Shown in pieces: positions 54,701 to 63,601 of a stretch of DNA of 64,000 nt. The position numbers and the translations under genes are program-made. The notes under the pieces are model-generated. The model was not told where the DNA came from. It ran no database searches and worked only from the letters and a program-made list of their open reading frames with translations. This DNA is from Apus apus (taxonomy: Eukaryota > Chordata > Aves > Apodiformes > Apodidae), in the NCBI RefSeq assembly GCF_020740795.1, contig NC_067300.1:434001-498000 (forward strand), in the 5' to 3' direction. Each line of letters begins with the position of its first letter. Within the stretch, counting starts at the first letter, position 1.

Positions 54701-57700
54701 TTGCAGCAGTGCCCCAAAGTCTACAAATCAGTTTTTACTGAACACCAGAGAACTGGGTTCATGGCCAGCATGTGACAGCCTCTGCACCTCTGTGTGCCAT
54801 CAGGTTTGTTGAAGGATAGCAAGGGGGTACAGCTTGCCAGCAAATGCTGTCTGCAGTGCGAGGGAGATGCTTCTGTTTATCATTAAAAAGTATCTGCCTA
54901 GAACATTTGCATCCTCAGTGTTACCTAACTTAGAACACCTGAAAACAACAGAAACATGAATTCTGATCATTCCTCTCTTGCAGCACACGTCTGGGAGGCA
55001 GAGGGGTGAAGCTTTCATCTATATTGGGGCTAACAGAAAAAAACACTATTTGATCCCTTCAGTAAGTGCATGCAAAAAGATGCAGGAACCAAGCTAGCAG
55101 AAGTTCCAGGACAGGAGATCAAAATTGTTCTTGAATCACATGCATTCAAGCAGCTTCTCTGCATTCAGGATCTGTTACTGCTTTATGACTTGCAATAGTT
55201 ACACAACATGCTGCAAAGCCAGAAAGATGAGTCAGGTCTGTGACTTGTGCTGAGAGTTATCTTTCCTATCTTCTATTAGTTCCAAGGACAGCAAAGGAGA
55301 CAGTATTTACTACACACACTGCACAAAATTCAATATGCTCCATAGCTGGGGCCAAGCTCTACTCGTTAAAATTTTAACAAGTGGCATCATTACAAAATCA
55401 CAGAATCTCAGACTGTCAGGGGTTGGAAGGGAACTCTGGAGATCATCAAGTCCAACCCCCCTGCCAGAGCAGGACCAAAAACTAGGGCAGATCACTCAGA
55501 AAGGCATCCAGACAGGTCTGGAAAGTCTCCAGAGAAGGAGACTCCACAACCTCTCTGGGCAGCCTGTCCCAGGGCTCTGTCACCCTCACAGGAAAGAAGG
55601 TCTTCCTCATGTTGAGCTGGAACTTCCTGGGCTCCAGTTTGAATCCACTGCCCCTTGTCCCATCACAGGGCACAAGTGACAAGAGGTTGTCCCTGCCTTG
55701 TTGATCCCCAGCCCTCATGTATTTATATACATTAATTAGATCCCTCAGTCTCCTCCTCTCTAGACTGAAAAGCCCCAGGTCTCTCAGCCTTTCCTCGTAA
55801 GGCAGGTGTTCCAGTCCCTTCATCATCCTTGTAGCCCTATGTTGGACCCCCTCAAGTAGATCCCTGTCCCTGCCCTGTGAGCAGGCCCAAGGAGCACACA
55901 CCAGGCTGCAGGTAGGAGGGTGCTCCAGTGAGTCTGCATGTTCAAACACAGAAATCCCAAAATGTGGAGGAAAAGGTAAGAGCAGCAGAGCAGCTGTCAC
56001 CACCGCCTCACCCTGCTTCAGTGCACCAACCAACCTCCCAGGCTTTAAGCTTTCACAACAAATCTCCCCAGAATTATACATTAACATCTATATGCTAAGC
56101 AAATGGCACCAGCCAGGCAGGGCCAACAGAGCTGCCTCTTGCCTTCCTCACACAGCCTGAAGGGGAAGGTGAAAGCGCTGCTGAGCGAAGGACGGGGAGG
56201 AGGCTGCTGGTAAGCAGGAGGGGAACCATCACTTGGTAAAACCACATTTAATTTCAGTGCTAATACGTACATGAAGTTTTTCAGGGTGCAGTTTATTAAG
56301 TTTCCCCAAATTCTCTGGTGCACATTCACACCAAGACACTGCACAGCAGAGCAGAGGCTGAAGCTGTTTTACAGGACTAAAGTTGAAAACTGCGGTTTAT
56401 GGATACATCTTTCAGACAGTCTAGCCCACATCAGGCTTTCAACACATTTTCAAACTCCTTCATTTAAATACAAGTATCTTCATTTTCTCTAGCAAGGAAC
56501 AACTCTTCCAAGACAGTGAAACCCTAGCAAAAACACTTCACCTGGAGAACAATGTGTGCTGTTGCAATGCACGTTCAGAACATGCCTTTTTTGGCAGTTT
56601 CAAATGGAGTTTGATAAACGCAGTGCTCGGCACAACTCTAACTATGCACATTAGCCAGGATCTAGTAGGCAAGGGAAAAAAGGAGGATCAGGTCTTGTTA
56701 GCACCACACTGCAGCCACACTGGATACTTCACTACTAAAAATCTACAGTCTAGGTCAGTGTTGCTCTCACCAAAAACATCACGCAGGAGGATTTTTTGCC
56801 CTGAGCACACAGAAAGAAGAACAAAAATGTCATGAGATAACATTAAGATGAGAATTAGAGGTGAGCAAGCTCTTAATGGTTAATTTTCACATTTTTCTAA
56901 AGTTGTACTTATCAAGAATCCACAATTCTATGGCAATAGGGTAAGATTTTATTTTGTTACACTGTGATCCGAATTTACACAATGCATTAAGTAAATCTGA
57001 TTACCTAAAAATACATATCTGTGTAAGTAGGAATCTTAACAGAATGAGCTTTACTTCAGAAGATAAAATGAAGAGTCCCTTGAGATCTCTAACACATGCT
57101 ACACTCTCAGAAATGAAAGCAGCATCCGAAGAGTTGCTATCAACATCTGCACATATCAAATCCAATCTGTTTTGCCAAAAAAATGACAAGTCTCTAGTTG
57201 AGATGCCCCTGCTTGAAGAAGCTGTTCACAGAAACAAATGCTGGAACCCCATGATTCCCAAAGTACCTATCTATTCATACTGAAGTTGCAAGGCAGTGAG
57301 AAAAGAGATGTTTTGCTCAGATTCCAGCCCTGCACGTTATCCCAGGGTCTGAAAGTCAAACTGTAATCACACTGACTTCAGCAGTAATTCTGATCTAAGT
57401 AGGGTTTTGTCTACACTGTGAAAGTTGGGGTTTAAAAGTATAAAAGGATCAAGCACCCAGAATTTTAATTCAAAGTTACTGGTTCAAGTTTAACCTAAAG
57501 GATCCGTTATGCACCTGAACTAGAGCTGCCATCTTTACTTACCTTTTCTTTTTTACTATTTTAAATACAATTTCAGTAATATGAAAAATTACAGTTCTCC
57601 TTTTCTCACTCCCTATTGTAGTTACCATCTTACATCTCAGTAATGTGGGACGTGGAAGTTGCCCAGGTGGTAGAGGGGAGACGGAGCACCTGGGATGAAG

Positions 57701-60700
57701 TTCTGCTGAGGAATGTGTGCCAGCACAGATTCTAGCTAGGGCTGCAGGAAAGGGACCAGCAGCCAGACCATAAAAGTTGAAGTGACAATAACTGTGGTCA
57801 ATAGATTTGACTGACAGAAACACATAAACAAGGAGAACAACCCCCACAGCAAGAGATGCTCAATTGTAGAGCTGCTTTCCTGACCATACCCACACCTGAA
57901 ACCAGGAGCCTGGCTGGTACAGAATGCCTCTTCAAAGCCAAACAATATATACATTTGGGGCTACAGAATGGGCTGTTGAGATGTGCATCTGAATCCCAAC
58001 CTCTTCCAGCAACAGATTCTACGGCATCTAGATTGGATCTTCACATATGGTTTGGGGGTTTGTTTTCACTTTTGGTAAAACAGAACTTTATACTCTGAAA
58101 AAATGGAAAACTACTTACAAGTCATAATACTTTCCTTGGCTAAGCACTTAAAAAATATTTTGGATTAAATACATTGCATTTTATGTCTAAAGTGAATTTA
58201 AGTAATTGGCTTCTCATTTATCTTTCCCTCCTGCATACATTATTCACTGCAGAAAACATTTCATCCATTTAACAGTAGCATTCCTTTACAAAAACAACAT
58301 GGCAAGAACTTTTATAAACAGAACAAAGAACTCAGTAGCTGTCTAAACATATATAAAGGAGAGAGGATGAAGTTTATAATAAAGTTCAGAGAACCTGAAT
58401 ACACTAAGCAGTGGGCTATTTCATCTGTCACAAAGCACATGAAACAAATGGTTCTGAGTATCAGGTTTGATCTGAAGTTCAGATTCCAAATAATGGGCTC
58501 TAGCACAGGAGACTCCTCTCTCCATATTTTTTCAGGAAGTAACATCCATGCACTTGAAAACAGTAAGTACAGACATTTTTCTAAAATGTGTCAGTATTTC
58601 TGAATTCCATGTAATTTTTAAATTAAAATTAAGAAAGAAGAATGAATCTCCATTAGATAGGAAGTTACAAATCTTACCTTTGTCAACTACATCCCAGACT
58701 TCAACTTTAACAATATCGTCAGTGGCTAAAAGCACAATAAGAACACAAAGTGTTAGAAGGTGGTTTCAGGAAGATGACCAACACTCAGTGCTCACCACAG
58801 AGAGCTCCATCCAAAGCCAACACAGTCAAAGTAGCTGACAAATGTCACAAGAAAAGGAATTCTTGAGTGGGTTAAAAGAAAACCCAACCATAACAAGGCA
58901 GCCTGCTATTGAAGGTCCAAGTTATACACCAAAACTGTGCTAGCTAAAGAACTTAAAGACCTTCAGTCACATAAATCACAGCTACATTTCCTTGATGTTT
59001 TATGTCAGATTTGAAGCATGTTGTAAATACTGAGTGTAGATTCTTTTCATAACATACAGAGGCTTCTATATTCTTTCAAAAATGATATAAATTCACATTG
59101 GAGAATAAAGTCTGGTCTATAGTTGTCTGCAAGGCAGACAACTGAAAAAAAGGAATACACACATTTAAGGAGGATCCACCTTACCAATAACATCTTCATG
59201 TGAGCAGGACAAACAGTGGAGACAGTCCTGCAGCTACAGAAATCCATTCTCTCTGCAAATTGCAAGTTGTGTTTTGAGAAAAATAAGATATTACCAGTAA
59301 TCAGTAAATTATAAGTAGTGATGTATTTGGAACACTAAAATCTGAAACAAGACAAGCAAAATTCTAACTACAGAGACATCCCTGCTGGTGCTGACAGCTT
59401 AACTTTCTGATGGCATGAGGAGTGGGCAGCTGTGGTTACATGTTTCTATTGAATCCAAATAAGCAGGTGTATTTTCATTAAGCTCTTGCAAGAAACAGTT
59501 GCTTTTTGGAAATGCAATAGGCTACAATGCAAAAGCTTGTACTCTGCGCAGCTCTGAACAGCAAGCAATGGAACAGGAGGATAATGTCTCAGAGCAGAAA
59601 ATAATCCCATGGGATGGCATGAGAATTTAGCTAAGCATCATTGTGAAGCCAGGAAATATTTCCTCCAAAGAATTCACTGTTGGCTTAAATTATATGTTTC
59701 AAAAAATTGTCAAGACGCATTATGAATAAAGGAAAACTTTGATCCTCTGCTTTTGGAGAAAGATCCTTTTTACATTCATGCATGAAGCAAAGTCAGCCTC
59801 TCCTACTTATCTTCCACCCTGCCAGCAGAACAGTGGGCACAGGATGAAACGAGACTCACTCAGGGTCAGCTAAGGCTCAGATGGGACTGAAACCACAGCA
59901 GCTGTACAGCATCCTGCAGCACTAAAACCTCTGCTCAAATGATAGAACTGCCCAAATAAATTCTGTCCCTGAATAGTTCTGCAGACCAGGCACAGCTGAA
60001 GTCCAACCACTCCCCACTACTCACTCTGTGCCCAGCACACAGCTGCATGGCTGGGTGCTCACCCACAGGCACGGGAAGAGCATGGGGCTGTCCCTGTGAC
60101 ACAGGCTGCTCCAGTCCATGGTCTGTCCAGGATGTGCCAAGACCCTGCAGATGCTGGGACACAGCTCAGGCAGGTCTGCCCCCAAATTCACCCCCTGCCC
60201 GTGGCACTGGCAGCACTTTCCAGCAGTGCCATGGGAAGCAGCACATAGGTGTTAACAGGGGGCTTCAGTGGAGAAACTAGAACCTCATTTCAGAAAAGTG
60301 AGCCCCTGGGATGACGTGCAGGGCTCTCCTAGGAGGTGACCCTGTACCTAGTACTGGGACTGTGCTACTGAGCTCCAGACATCCCCACCTCCACACCTGA
60401 ACACCAAATGCACCCTCGGCTAAGGTTTGCTCTTCTGCTGAGTAATTTCCACAGCACTGGCATCCTGCTGAGCTGCAGCTCTCCCAGACAGCAGGGCTCG
60501 ACCCTTCAACCCACACAGACCTGCTCTACACCCTTTTATCTGAGGGGAAGCACAGAATTTCACAAAGAAATTGACTGCACAAGATCCAAGAAAACAATTT
60601 TTCCAGGTGTTCTTTTTTTTCCCATGAGCACCAGTGCCCCTGCTAGCTCATAAGCCAGTAAGTTCTTCCTTTTCATCACCACCTTCATTCCTGATTATCC

Positions 60701-63601
60701 TGAACACACAAGAGGATAATTACTTTAGTGCTGCTGTGTTGGCTTTGGTATGACTCATACACAGCAGCATTTCACCTTAGCAGCTTTGGAAGGCACACTG
60801 CAGCACAAAGAGTGCCAACACATCCTTTTAATTCTGCAACTTGGATGAGCATAAACTATGGATCAAATCACTCAAAAAATCTGTGCTCAGATTACCCTGT
60901 AGCCACTGGCACACCAAGTCATTGCTTTCCCAGCAAATGGCAGAGAAGTGTGAGAAGACTCCAACTGCAAAAAAACCTCATTTAAATATAAGAATAATTC
61001 CTTTATGGGTGGGTTCAGCACCAGGAACTCACTGGTCCTCAGACCTATTTACTCTTTTGCAATTATGTGATTCATGTGCCTTCGATCACAAATCCTACCA
61101 AGCAGAGCAGTTTTGCCACTGCCCATACCCAGCTATAAATCATTCAAAGTATTGGAACAAATTATTTGCCAATTTTTATTTCAGACTCCCTTTCTAAGTC
61201 TGCCAAACAAAGAATAAAATTTGGACTAGCATAATCTAAAAAAGGGTCAGGAATGATAACTTCTTACTTGGACACAAAAATTACAAATATCCATTACCAA
61301 GACAATTGCCACAAAAAGGAATTTTGTTCATGTTCATAACTCAAGTTCTTCTATTTTTACTGATTCCCCCAGAATAACACTTCTGAAGATATGACAAGCT
61401 GGTATGTTCCACGTCTAAAATGTAAGGCAATGCGGTAAAATAAAATACCAGGCAATGTAAGAATCCTTCCATATTTGACAGTGATTTAATTAATATCCAT
61501 AAATATTTGCTGCCAGCTACCTCATAATGTTTATTCAAGGTAGCCTGAGAGCATGATCACCGGAAAAACAAACTTTATTTTTCCTCTACAGATTAACTCA
61601 CCAAACAGGGTGGTAATTAGATCTGAGCCAATTTCTCACCCATCTTGGATGGAAAGTTTTCACAGCAGGGAACACACCTCACAATGTTTTTGAAAAAGGA
61701 AGTTTTTATTTTAAAATAAAGTTTAAGAAGATCAACAGAGAACTTCCTACACTGATGGAAATTATTACTAAGAAAATAAATTTTAGAATGCAAAAGAAAC
61801 ACAACTGAAAGGCACAATTTCATGCATAGCCTTCCATCTTAGCAACACTTCACCTTGAGTCCAGCACCACATGTACACGTTGCCAATAACTCCAACCAAC
61901 AAGCTCTACAGAAATGTATCACGTGAATGTTAGAACTAACAAACACATCTGAGGTTACCACCACACAGCAATAGCCAGTCTCACATGTGGCTGTTTTCTA
62001 CCCCAGGAGTGCACCCACACTGAAAAAGCCAGAGATGAAGCCTCAGCTCAGTAGAAGAATATATAGTCCCTAAAAAATGCAGAACCATGTGAGGTGACTG
62101 GATCTTTCTCTGAACACCTTTTTGCATCTATACAAAATCCTGCAGACAGGCAGTTAGTATACCTGCTCATGTATATAAAAAATATTAGCTACGAATAAAC
62201 CTCTTAGAAACCAAATGCCAGACTCCCAGGCTGTATTTACAAACAGCTCTCGCATGACCTTTGCTAATTAGAGAGGAAACCAAGCGCTGAAGCTTTTACC
62301 TGTCATATTGCAGAGAACTGCAGGTAACATTCAGTGCACTCTTGAGATCTGGGTATCTAAGAAAGAGCTATTTACTTTCTTAGAATCATAGAATCACAGG
62401 GGCTGGAAGGGACCTCTGAAGATCATGAAATCCAACCCCCCTCCTGCAGCAGGAACACCCAGGGCAGATCACACATGAACACATCCAGACAGGTCTTGAA
62501 AGTCTCCAGAGAAGGAAACTCCACAGCCTCTCTGGGCAGCCTGTCCCAGGGCTCTGTCACCATCACAGGAAAAATTTTTCCTCATGTTGAGGTAGAACTT
62601 CCCGTGTTGTCACTTGGTGCCACTTCCCCTTGTCCTATCACAGGTACCACTGAAAAGAAACTGGCCGATGCTTGACACCCGCCCTTCAGATATTTATAGA
62701 AATTAATAAGGTCCCCTCTTAGTCTTCTCACTCTTCTTACTCAGATCTAAGTCTGCGTTTAGCATCTGAAGCATTCAGATTTGATTCAGGAGCTGGTTTT
62801 CGTCATCCAAACAAACTGTATACTCCATGTTCCCACATCACTATCACATGTGCTGATATTCTGAGGAAGAGGAGTGTGGGGGAAGGACATCACAGCTAAA
62901 ATACAACATGTGATAACGGGGAACACCACTGCCCCAACACCCCAGATCTGTCAGTGCCTTGGGCCACTTGACAGGCAGAACATCAGGAAGATGGGGCCCA
63001 AAATACAGATACTTAATGAAGAAATGTAGAAGCTAACAGCTAACCTTCACATCATGGTCACAGAGAGAGCCCCTACTACTTTGCACCATGCTGTTCACTT
63101 CTACACAACCCAGTAACACCAAAAGCAGGGTTAGACTCGGAGACAGATTTACCAGAAAACCTGTTTTCATTAAAAAGTCAAGCATATCACAAATACTTCT
63201 AATATTTTGGATTATCTATTAAACACTTTCCCTGAAATGCAGCTTCCAAGGACCCATCCTGTAGCTCTTATATATTTTCTGGGTAAAATTATTAAAAACA
63301 TGAGTGAGAAACTGTGAATAATAAATTAAAATAACAAGAATGATGAAAGATCATTTTATTTCCCAAGCAGACACAGAAGAAAGAAGCAAACAAGGCTGCA
63401 GCGGAATTTCTACCCAGAAGGCACTGTCCCATGACTGTCACCCCCCCACACCCTCTTTCATCTTACTTTTATAATTCCAGTGGATGCTGGTGACTTGGAT
63501 CTCCTGAGTTGGAATATATTCCTCAATAAATTTCTTTCCCTGCAGTCGGTGCCAAAGTGTGGTTTTCCCAGTGTTCCTGTCCCCTCGGATGACAATTTTC
63601 A
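18507..63601 (-). CDS. RABL6: RABL6 (Rab-like protein 6, also PARF), coding exons 2 to last; gene-level entry
   Basis: Fourteen exons on the minus strand join with consistent phases into one frame of 736 residues, counting the split first codon. Order: Ras-like GTPase region (visible residues about 1-190), a linker helix (193-230), a long Pro/Ser-rich and acidic disordered region (230-650) and a Lys-rich tail ending GGGDYEEL. Visible G motifs are GDRNTGKT (P-loop), WDVVDKG at the G3 position and LGNYRD in place of NKxD. The degenerate later motifs are known for this family, so nucleotide binding may be retained with little ordinary hydrolysis. Human RABL6 is about 729 residues; adding the missing first exon (about 43 residues in human) makes this one some 50 longer. 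The family is linked to cell-cycle control and to ARF-dependent growth. Exon 1 and the promoter lie beyond the right edge. Confidence 0.97.
19330..19379 (-). CDS. RABL6: RABL6 50-bp lysine-rich small exon
   Basis: It encodes [16 protein letters not shown] (visible 653-669). It is bounded by TTTGTTTGAACAG on the acceptor side and GAG|GTACTA on the donor side. It starts in phase 1 and ends in phase 0, so skipping it would break the frame. The human protein has the matching [11 protein letters not shown] stretch. The intron to the last exon (18711-19329) holds nothing notable. Confidence 0.92.
21112..21283 (-). CDS. RABL6: RABL6 exon with the FPVRED and [12 protein letters not shown] blocks
   Basis: Visible residues 596-652 with the strongly conserved [20 protein letters not shown] segment, which in human reads almost the same. 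The acceptor is CTCTAG|GATGAA and the donor GGAAG|GTAAAA. An acidic Ser/Asp patch precedes the conserved block. The downstream intron (19380-21111) shows no repeat or gene that I recognise. Confidence 0.96.
23081..23429 (-). CDS. RABL6: RABL6 exon with the [20 protein letters not shown] block
   Basis: Visible residues 479-595. The first two thirds are Ser/Pro/Ala/Thr-rich and diverge from mammals. The end, [20 protein letters not shown], is nearly invariant and is followed by Ser-Asp acidic repeats that look like casein-kinase-2 targets. The acceptor is CTTTTCAG|GTCTTCC and the donor AAAATG|GTAAAT. The variable part accounts for some of the extra length over human. The intron toward the next exon (21284-23080) holds nothing recognised. 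Confidence 0.95.
24089..24301 (-). CDS. RABL6: RABL6 exon with the [17 protein letters not shown] block
   Basis: Visible residues 408-479. [12 protein letters not shown] and [10 protein letters not shown] are shared with mammals. The rest is acidic, ending [12 protein letters not shown]. The acceptor is GTTTTGCAG|CGATGG; the donor follows a run of nine A (AAAG|GTACAA). The A-run inside the coding sequence is a possible slippage spot in sequencing or transcription. The intron to the next exon (23430-24088) is short and shows nothing notable. Confidence 0.95.
26994..27039. repeat. Perfect 23-bp tandem duplication
   Basis: The unit GAGCTGCCCTGTTCCACAGGCAT occurs twice in direct succession, starting at 26994 and 27017, without a mismatch. 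Identity of the two copies implies a recent duplication. It lies in an intron and has no evident function. Confidence 0.9.
28915..29885 (-). mobile_element. Long CR1 LINE fragment, about 970 bp
   Basis: It begins with AATCACAGACTGGTTTGGGT and GGAAGAGACCTTAAAGATTA (antisense 3' end) and runs through the complete CR1 3' region into reverse-transcriptase-derived sequence. The minus-strand frame 29255-29860 still shows [16 protein letters not shown] and [18 protein letters not shown] words typical of CR1 ORF2, but the frame starts and stops arbitrarily. It is the longest element in the window and is in the same orientation as RABL6. Confidence 0.95.
30320..30435 (+). mobile_element. CR1 LINE 3' end, antisense to RABL6
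   Basis: Read on the plus strand: TTGGACTTGATGATCCCAAG, TCTTTTCCAACCTGAATAG and the terminal octamers TTCTATGATTCCATGATTCT. The tail ends cleanly at about 30435, so the 3' end is intact while the 5' side is truncated. Confidence 0.92.
30597..30780 (-). CDS. RABL6: RABL6 exon with the [11 protein letters not shown] block
   Basis: Visible residues 347-408. A Pro/Ala-rich start is followed by the conserved [20 protein letters not shown] and a basic stretch ([11 protein letters not shown]). The acceptor is TTTACAG|CTGCTG and the donor GAGAG|GTAAGG. The split codons on both sides (GCT, then AGC) join correctly with neighbouring exons. Confidence 0.95.
32782..33035 (-). mobile_element. CR1 LINE 3' fragment close to a RABL6 donor site
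   Basis: It starts GAGAATCACAGAATCTTAGG and GTTGGAAGGGACCTCGAAAG, then CCCTGCCAGAGCAGGGGCAC through CTCTGGGCAGCCTGTCCCAG. It belongs to the same CR1 type as the copies at 55397 and 62382. Its 5' edge lies about 70 bases from the donor of the exon at 33107-33465, so the insertion reached close to an exon without disrupting it. Confidence 0.93.
33107..33465 (-). CDS. RABL6: RABL6 large Pro/Ser-rich exon
   Basis: Visible residues 227-347. It opens [17 protein letters not shown] and [16 protein letters not shown], then a long Ser/Thr/Pro/Ala stretch, and closes near [12 protein letters not shown], a block conserved with human. Multiple Ser-Pro pairs are candidate proline-directed phosphorylation sites. 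The acceptor is TTCCTGCAG|CTTCC and the donor CCAG|GTAGGT. The intron to the next exon (30781-33106) contains the CR1 copy at 32782 and a 16-T run at 31385-31400. Confidence 0.96.
34661..34938 (-). mobile_element. CR1 LINE fragment, diverged subfamily
   Basis: AGAATCATAGAATTGTTCAG, then GGAAAAGACCTGTAAGATCA and CTAAACCATGTCCCTAAGCA, a pattern of the CR1 type with CTGTAAGATCATCTAGTC rather than the CCCCCTGC block. It continues to CCTAAACCTCCCCAGGCTTA. It has more mismatches than the copies at 32782 and 55397, which suggests an older insertion. Confidence 0.92.
37202..37320 (-). mobile_element. Short CR1 LINE 3' end with intact octamers
   Basis: CATAGAATCATAGAATCATT, then ATGGTTGGAAGGGACCTTAA and GATCATCTAGTTCCAACCCC, ending near CCACTAGACCAGGCTGCACA. 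Only about 120 bases of the 3' end were inserted or survive. Confidence 0.95.
38585..38843 (+). mobile_element. CR1 LINE 3' fragment, plus orientation
   Basis: GTTTAGATTGGTTATTAGGA, then CAGTGGTGGAGTCCCCATCC and GGGCTGGATGATCTTAAAGG, closing with CTTTTCCAACCAAAATGATC and a short decayed octamer tail. It is antisense to RABL6. Confidence 0.93.
39146..39332 (-). mobile_element. CR1 LINE 3' fragment
   Basis: AAATCATAGAAACATAAAAT, then CATCCTGGTTGGAAAGGACC and TGAAGATCATCAAGTCCAAC, through CACTTCCAGGGATGGTGACT and GGGCAGCCTGTTCCA. The octamer tail is decayed, and the body resembles the older type seen at 34661. Confidence 0.92.
43062..43165 (-). CDS. RABL6: RABL6 linker-helix exon
   Basis: Visible residues 193-227: [20 protein letters not shown], then [14 protein letters not shown]. 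This charged, leucine-spaced stretch probably forms a helix after the GTPase fold and is close to the human sequence. The acceptor is CTTCAG|AGGGAG; the donor is inside the following codon (GAACT|GTATGT), and the split CTC codon joins to FLEMMEARS of the next exon. Confidence 0.95.
43166..48344 (-). other. RABL6: RABL6 intron, no repeat recognised
   Basis: About 5.2 kb and visibly more A/T-rich, especially 44600-45480 with T and A runs. No CR1 fragment or other family was recognised, and no RNA gene. Confidence 0.75.
48345..48450 (-). CDS. RABL6: RABL6 exon with the G5-like region
   Basis: Visible residues 157-192: [20 protein letters not shown], then [15 protein letters not shown], almost identical to human. 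ESSMKN occupies the place of the SA(K/L) G5 motif of Ras-like proteins. The acceptor is GAGGCAG|GCCTCC and the donor CTGCAG|GTAAG. The downstream end is phase 0. Confidence 0.97.
49325..49465 (-). CDS. RABL6: RABL6 exon with the degenerate G4 motif
   Basis: Visible residues 110-157: [20 protein letters not shown], then [26 protein letters not shown] stands where Ras-like GTPases have NKxD; the asparagine and aspartate are kept but the lysine is not. The acceptor is GTGGTGAAG|GACATT and the donor AACAG|GTGAGG. The introns on either side (48451-49324 and 49466-50335) are short and unremarkable. Confidence 0.97.
50336..50427 (-). CDS. RABL6: RABL6 GTPase-core exon ([13 protein letters not shown])
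   Basis: Visible residues 80-110: [20 protein letters not shown], then [11 protein letters not shown], the central strand and helix of the Ras-like fold (compare the VYDIT-like strand of Rab proteins). The acceptor is TTTCCCCAG|GCAGAG and the donor CAGTG|GTAAGG. The intron to the next upstream exon (50428-51998) has no recognised feature. Confidence 0.97.
51999..52051 (-). CDS. RABL6: RABL6 53-bp small exon
   Basis: Visible residues 62-79: [18 protein letters not shown], one substitution from human in this stretch. The acceptor CTTTTTAAG|GAAAAT uses AAG rather than CAG; the donor is CAGGAG|GTGAGT. Its length is not a multiple of three, so skipping would shift the frame. Confidence 0.96.
52052..58677 (-). 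other. RABL6: RABL6 intron with one CR1 copy
   Basis: About 6.6 kb. A CR1 element lies at 55397-55925. No other repeat, RNA gene or exon could be recognised. Confidence 0.8.
55397..55925 (-). mobile_element. CR1 LINE fragment, relatively well preserved
   Basis: AATCACAGAATCTCAGACTG, GTTGGAAGGGAACTCTGGAG, ATCATCAAGTCCAACCCCCC, through CAGGTGTTCCAGTCCCTTCA and TTGTAGCCCTATGTTGGACC to about ACACACCAGGCTGCAGGTA. The minus-strand frame still contains [20 protein letters not shown], a stretch often conceptually translated from CR1 3' sequence. It is about 530 bp and in the same orientation as RABL6. Confidence 0.95.
58678..58725 (-). CDS. RABL6: RABL6 48-bp small exon carrying the G3-like motif
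   Basis: Visible residues 46-62: [17 protein letters not shown]. The WDVVDKG segment takes the place of the Rab WDTAGQ motif; the aspartate is kept and the catalytic glutamine is missing, as in human. The acceptor is GTGCTTTTAG|CCACTG and the donor GACAAAG|GTAAGA. Length is a multiple of three, so skipping would be frame-neutral but would delete this motif. Confidence 0.97.
58726..63466 (-). other. RABL6: RABL6 intron with one CR1 copy
   Basis: About 4.7 kb. A CR1 fragment lies at 62382-62740. Nothing else is recognised; several A/T-rich stretches are present. Confidence 0.8.
62382..62740 (-). mobile_element. CR1 LINE 3' fragment
   Basis: AGAATCATAGAATCACAGGG, GCTGGAAGGGACCTCTGAAG, ATCCAACCCCCCTCCTGCAG, through CTCTGGGCAGCCTGTCCCAG to about TAATAAGGTCCCCTCTTAGT. 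It is of the same type as the copies at 32782 and 55397. Confidence 0.94.
63467..63601 (-). CDS. RABL6: RABL6 P-loop exon (second coding exon)
   Basis: Visible residues 1-46, beginning with a split codon (TG completes an ATG if the preceding exon ends in A, as in human NMKIVIRG). It contains [20 protein letters not shown] with the P-loop GDRNTGKT, then [16 protein letters not shown], the switch-I region. The acceptor is TTTTTCCCAG|TGAAAA and the donor TATAAAA|GTAAGA. The first coding exon is outside the window. Confidence 0.97.

Noticed and set aside
55482..56087. 201-codon minus-strand frame with [24 protein letters not shown] words
   Set aside because: This is conceptual translation of CR1 3' sequence from the element at 55397-55925, followed by unrelated sequence.
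57539..57847. Minus-strand frame ending in KIVKKKR, considered as the RABL6 KCKKRGD exon
   Set aside because: The true match, with correct splice sites and the rest of the block, is at 51999-52051.
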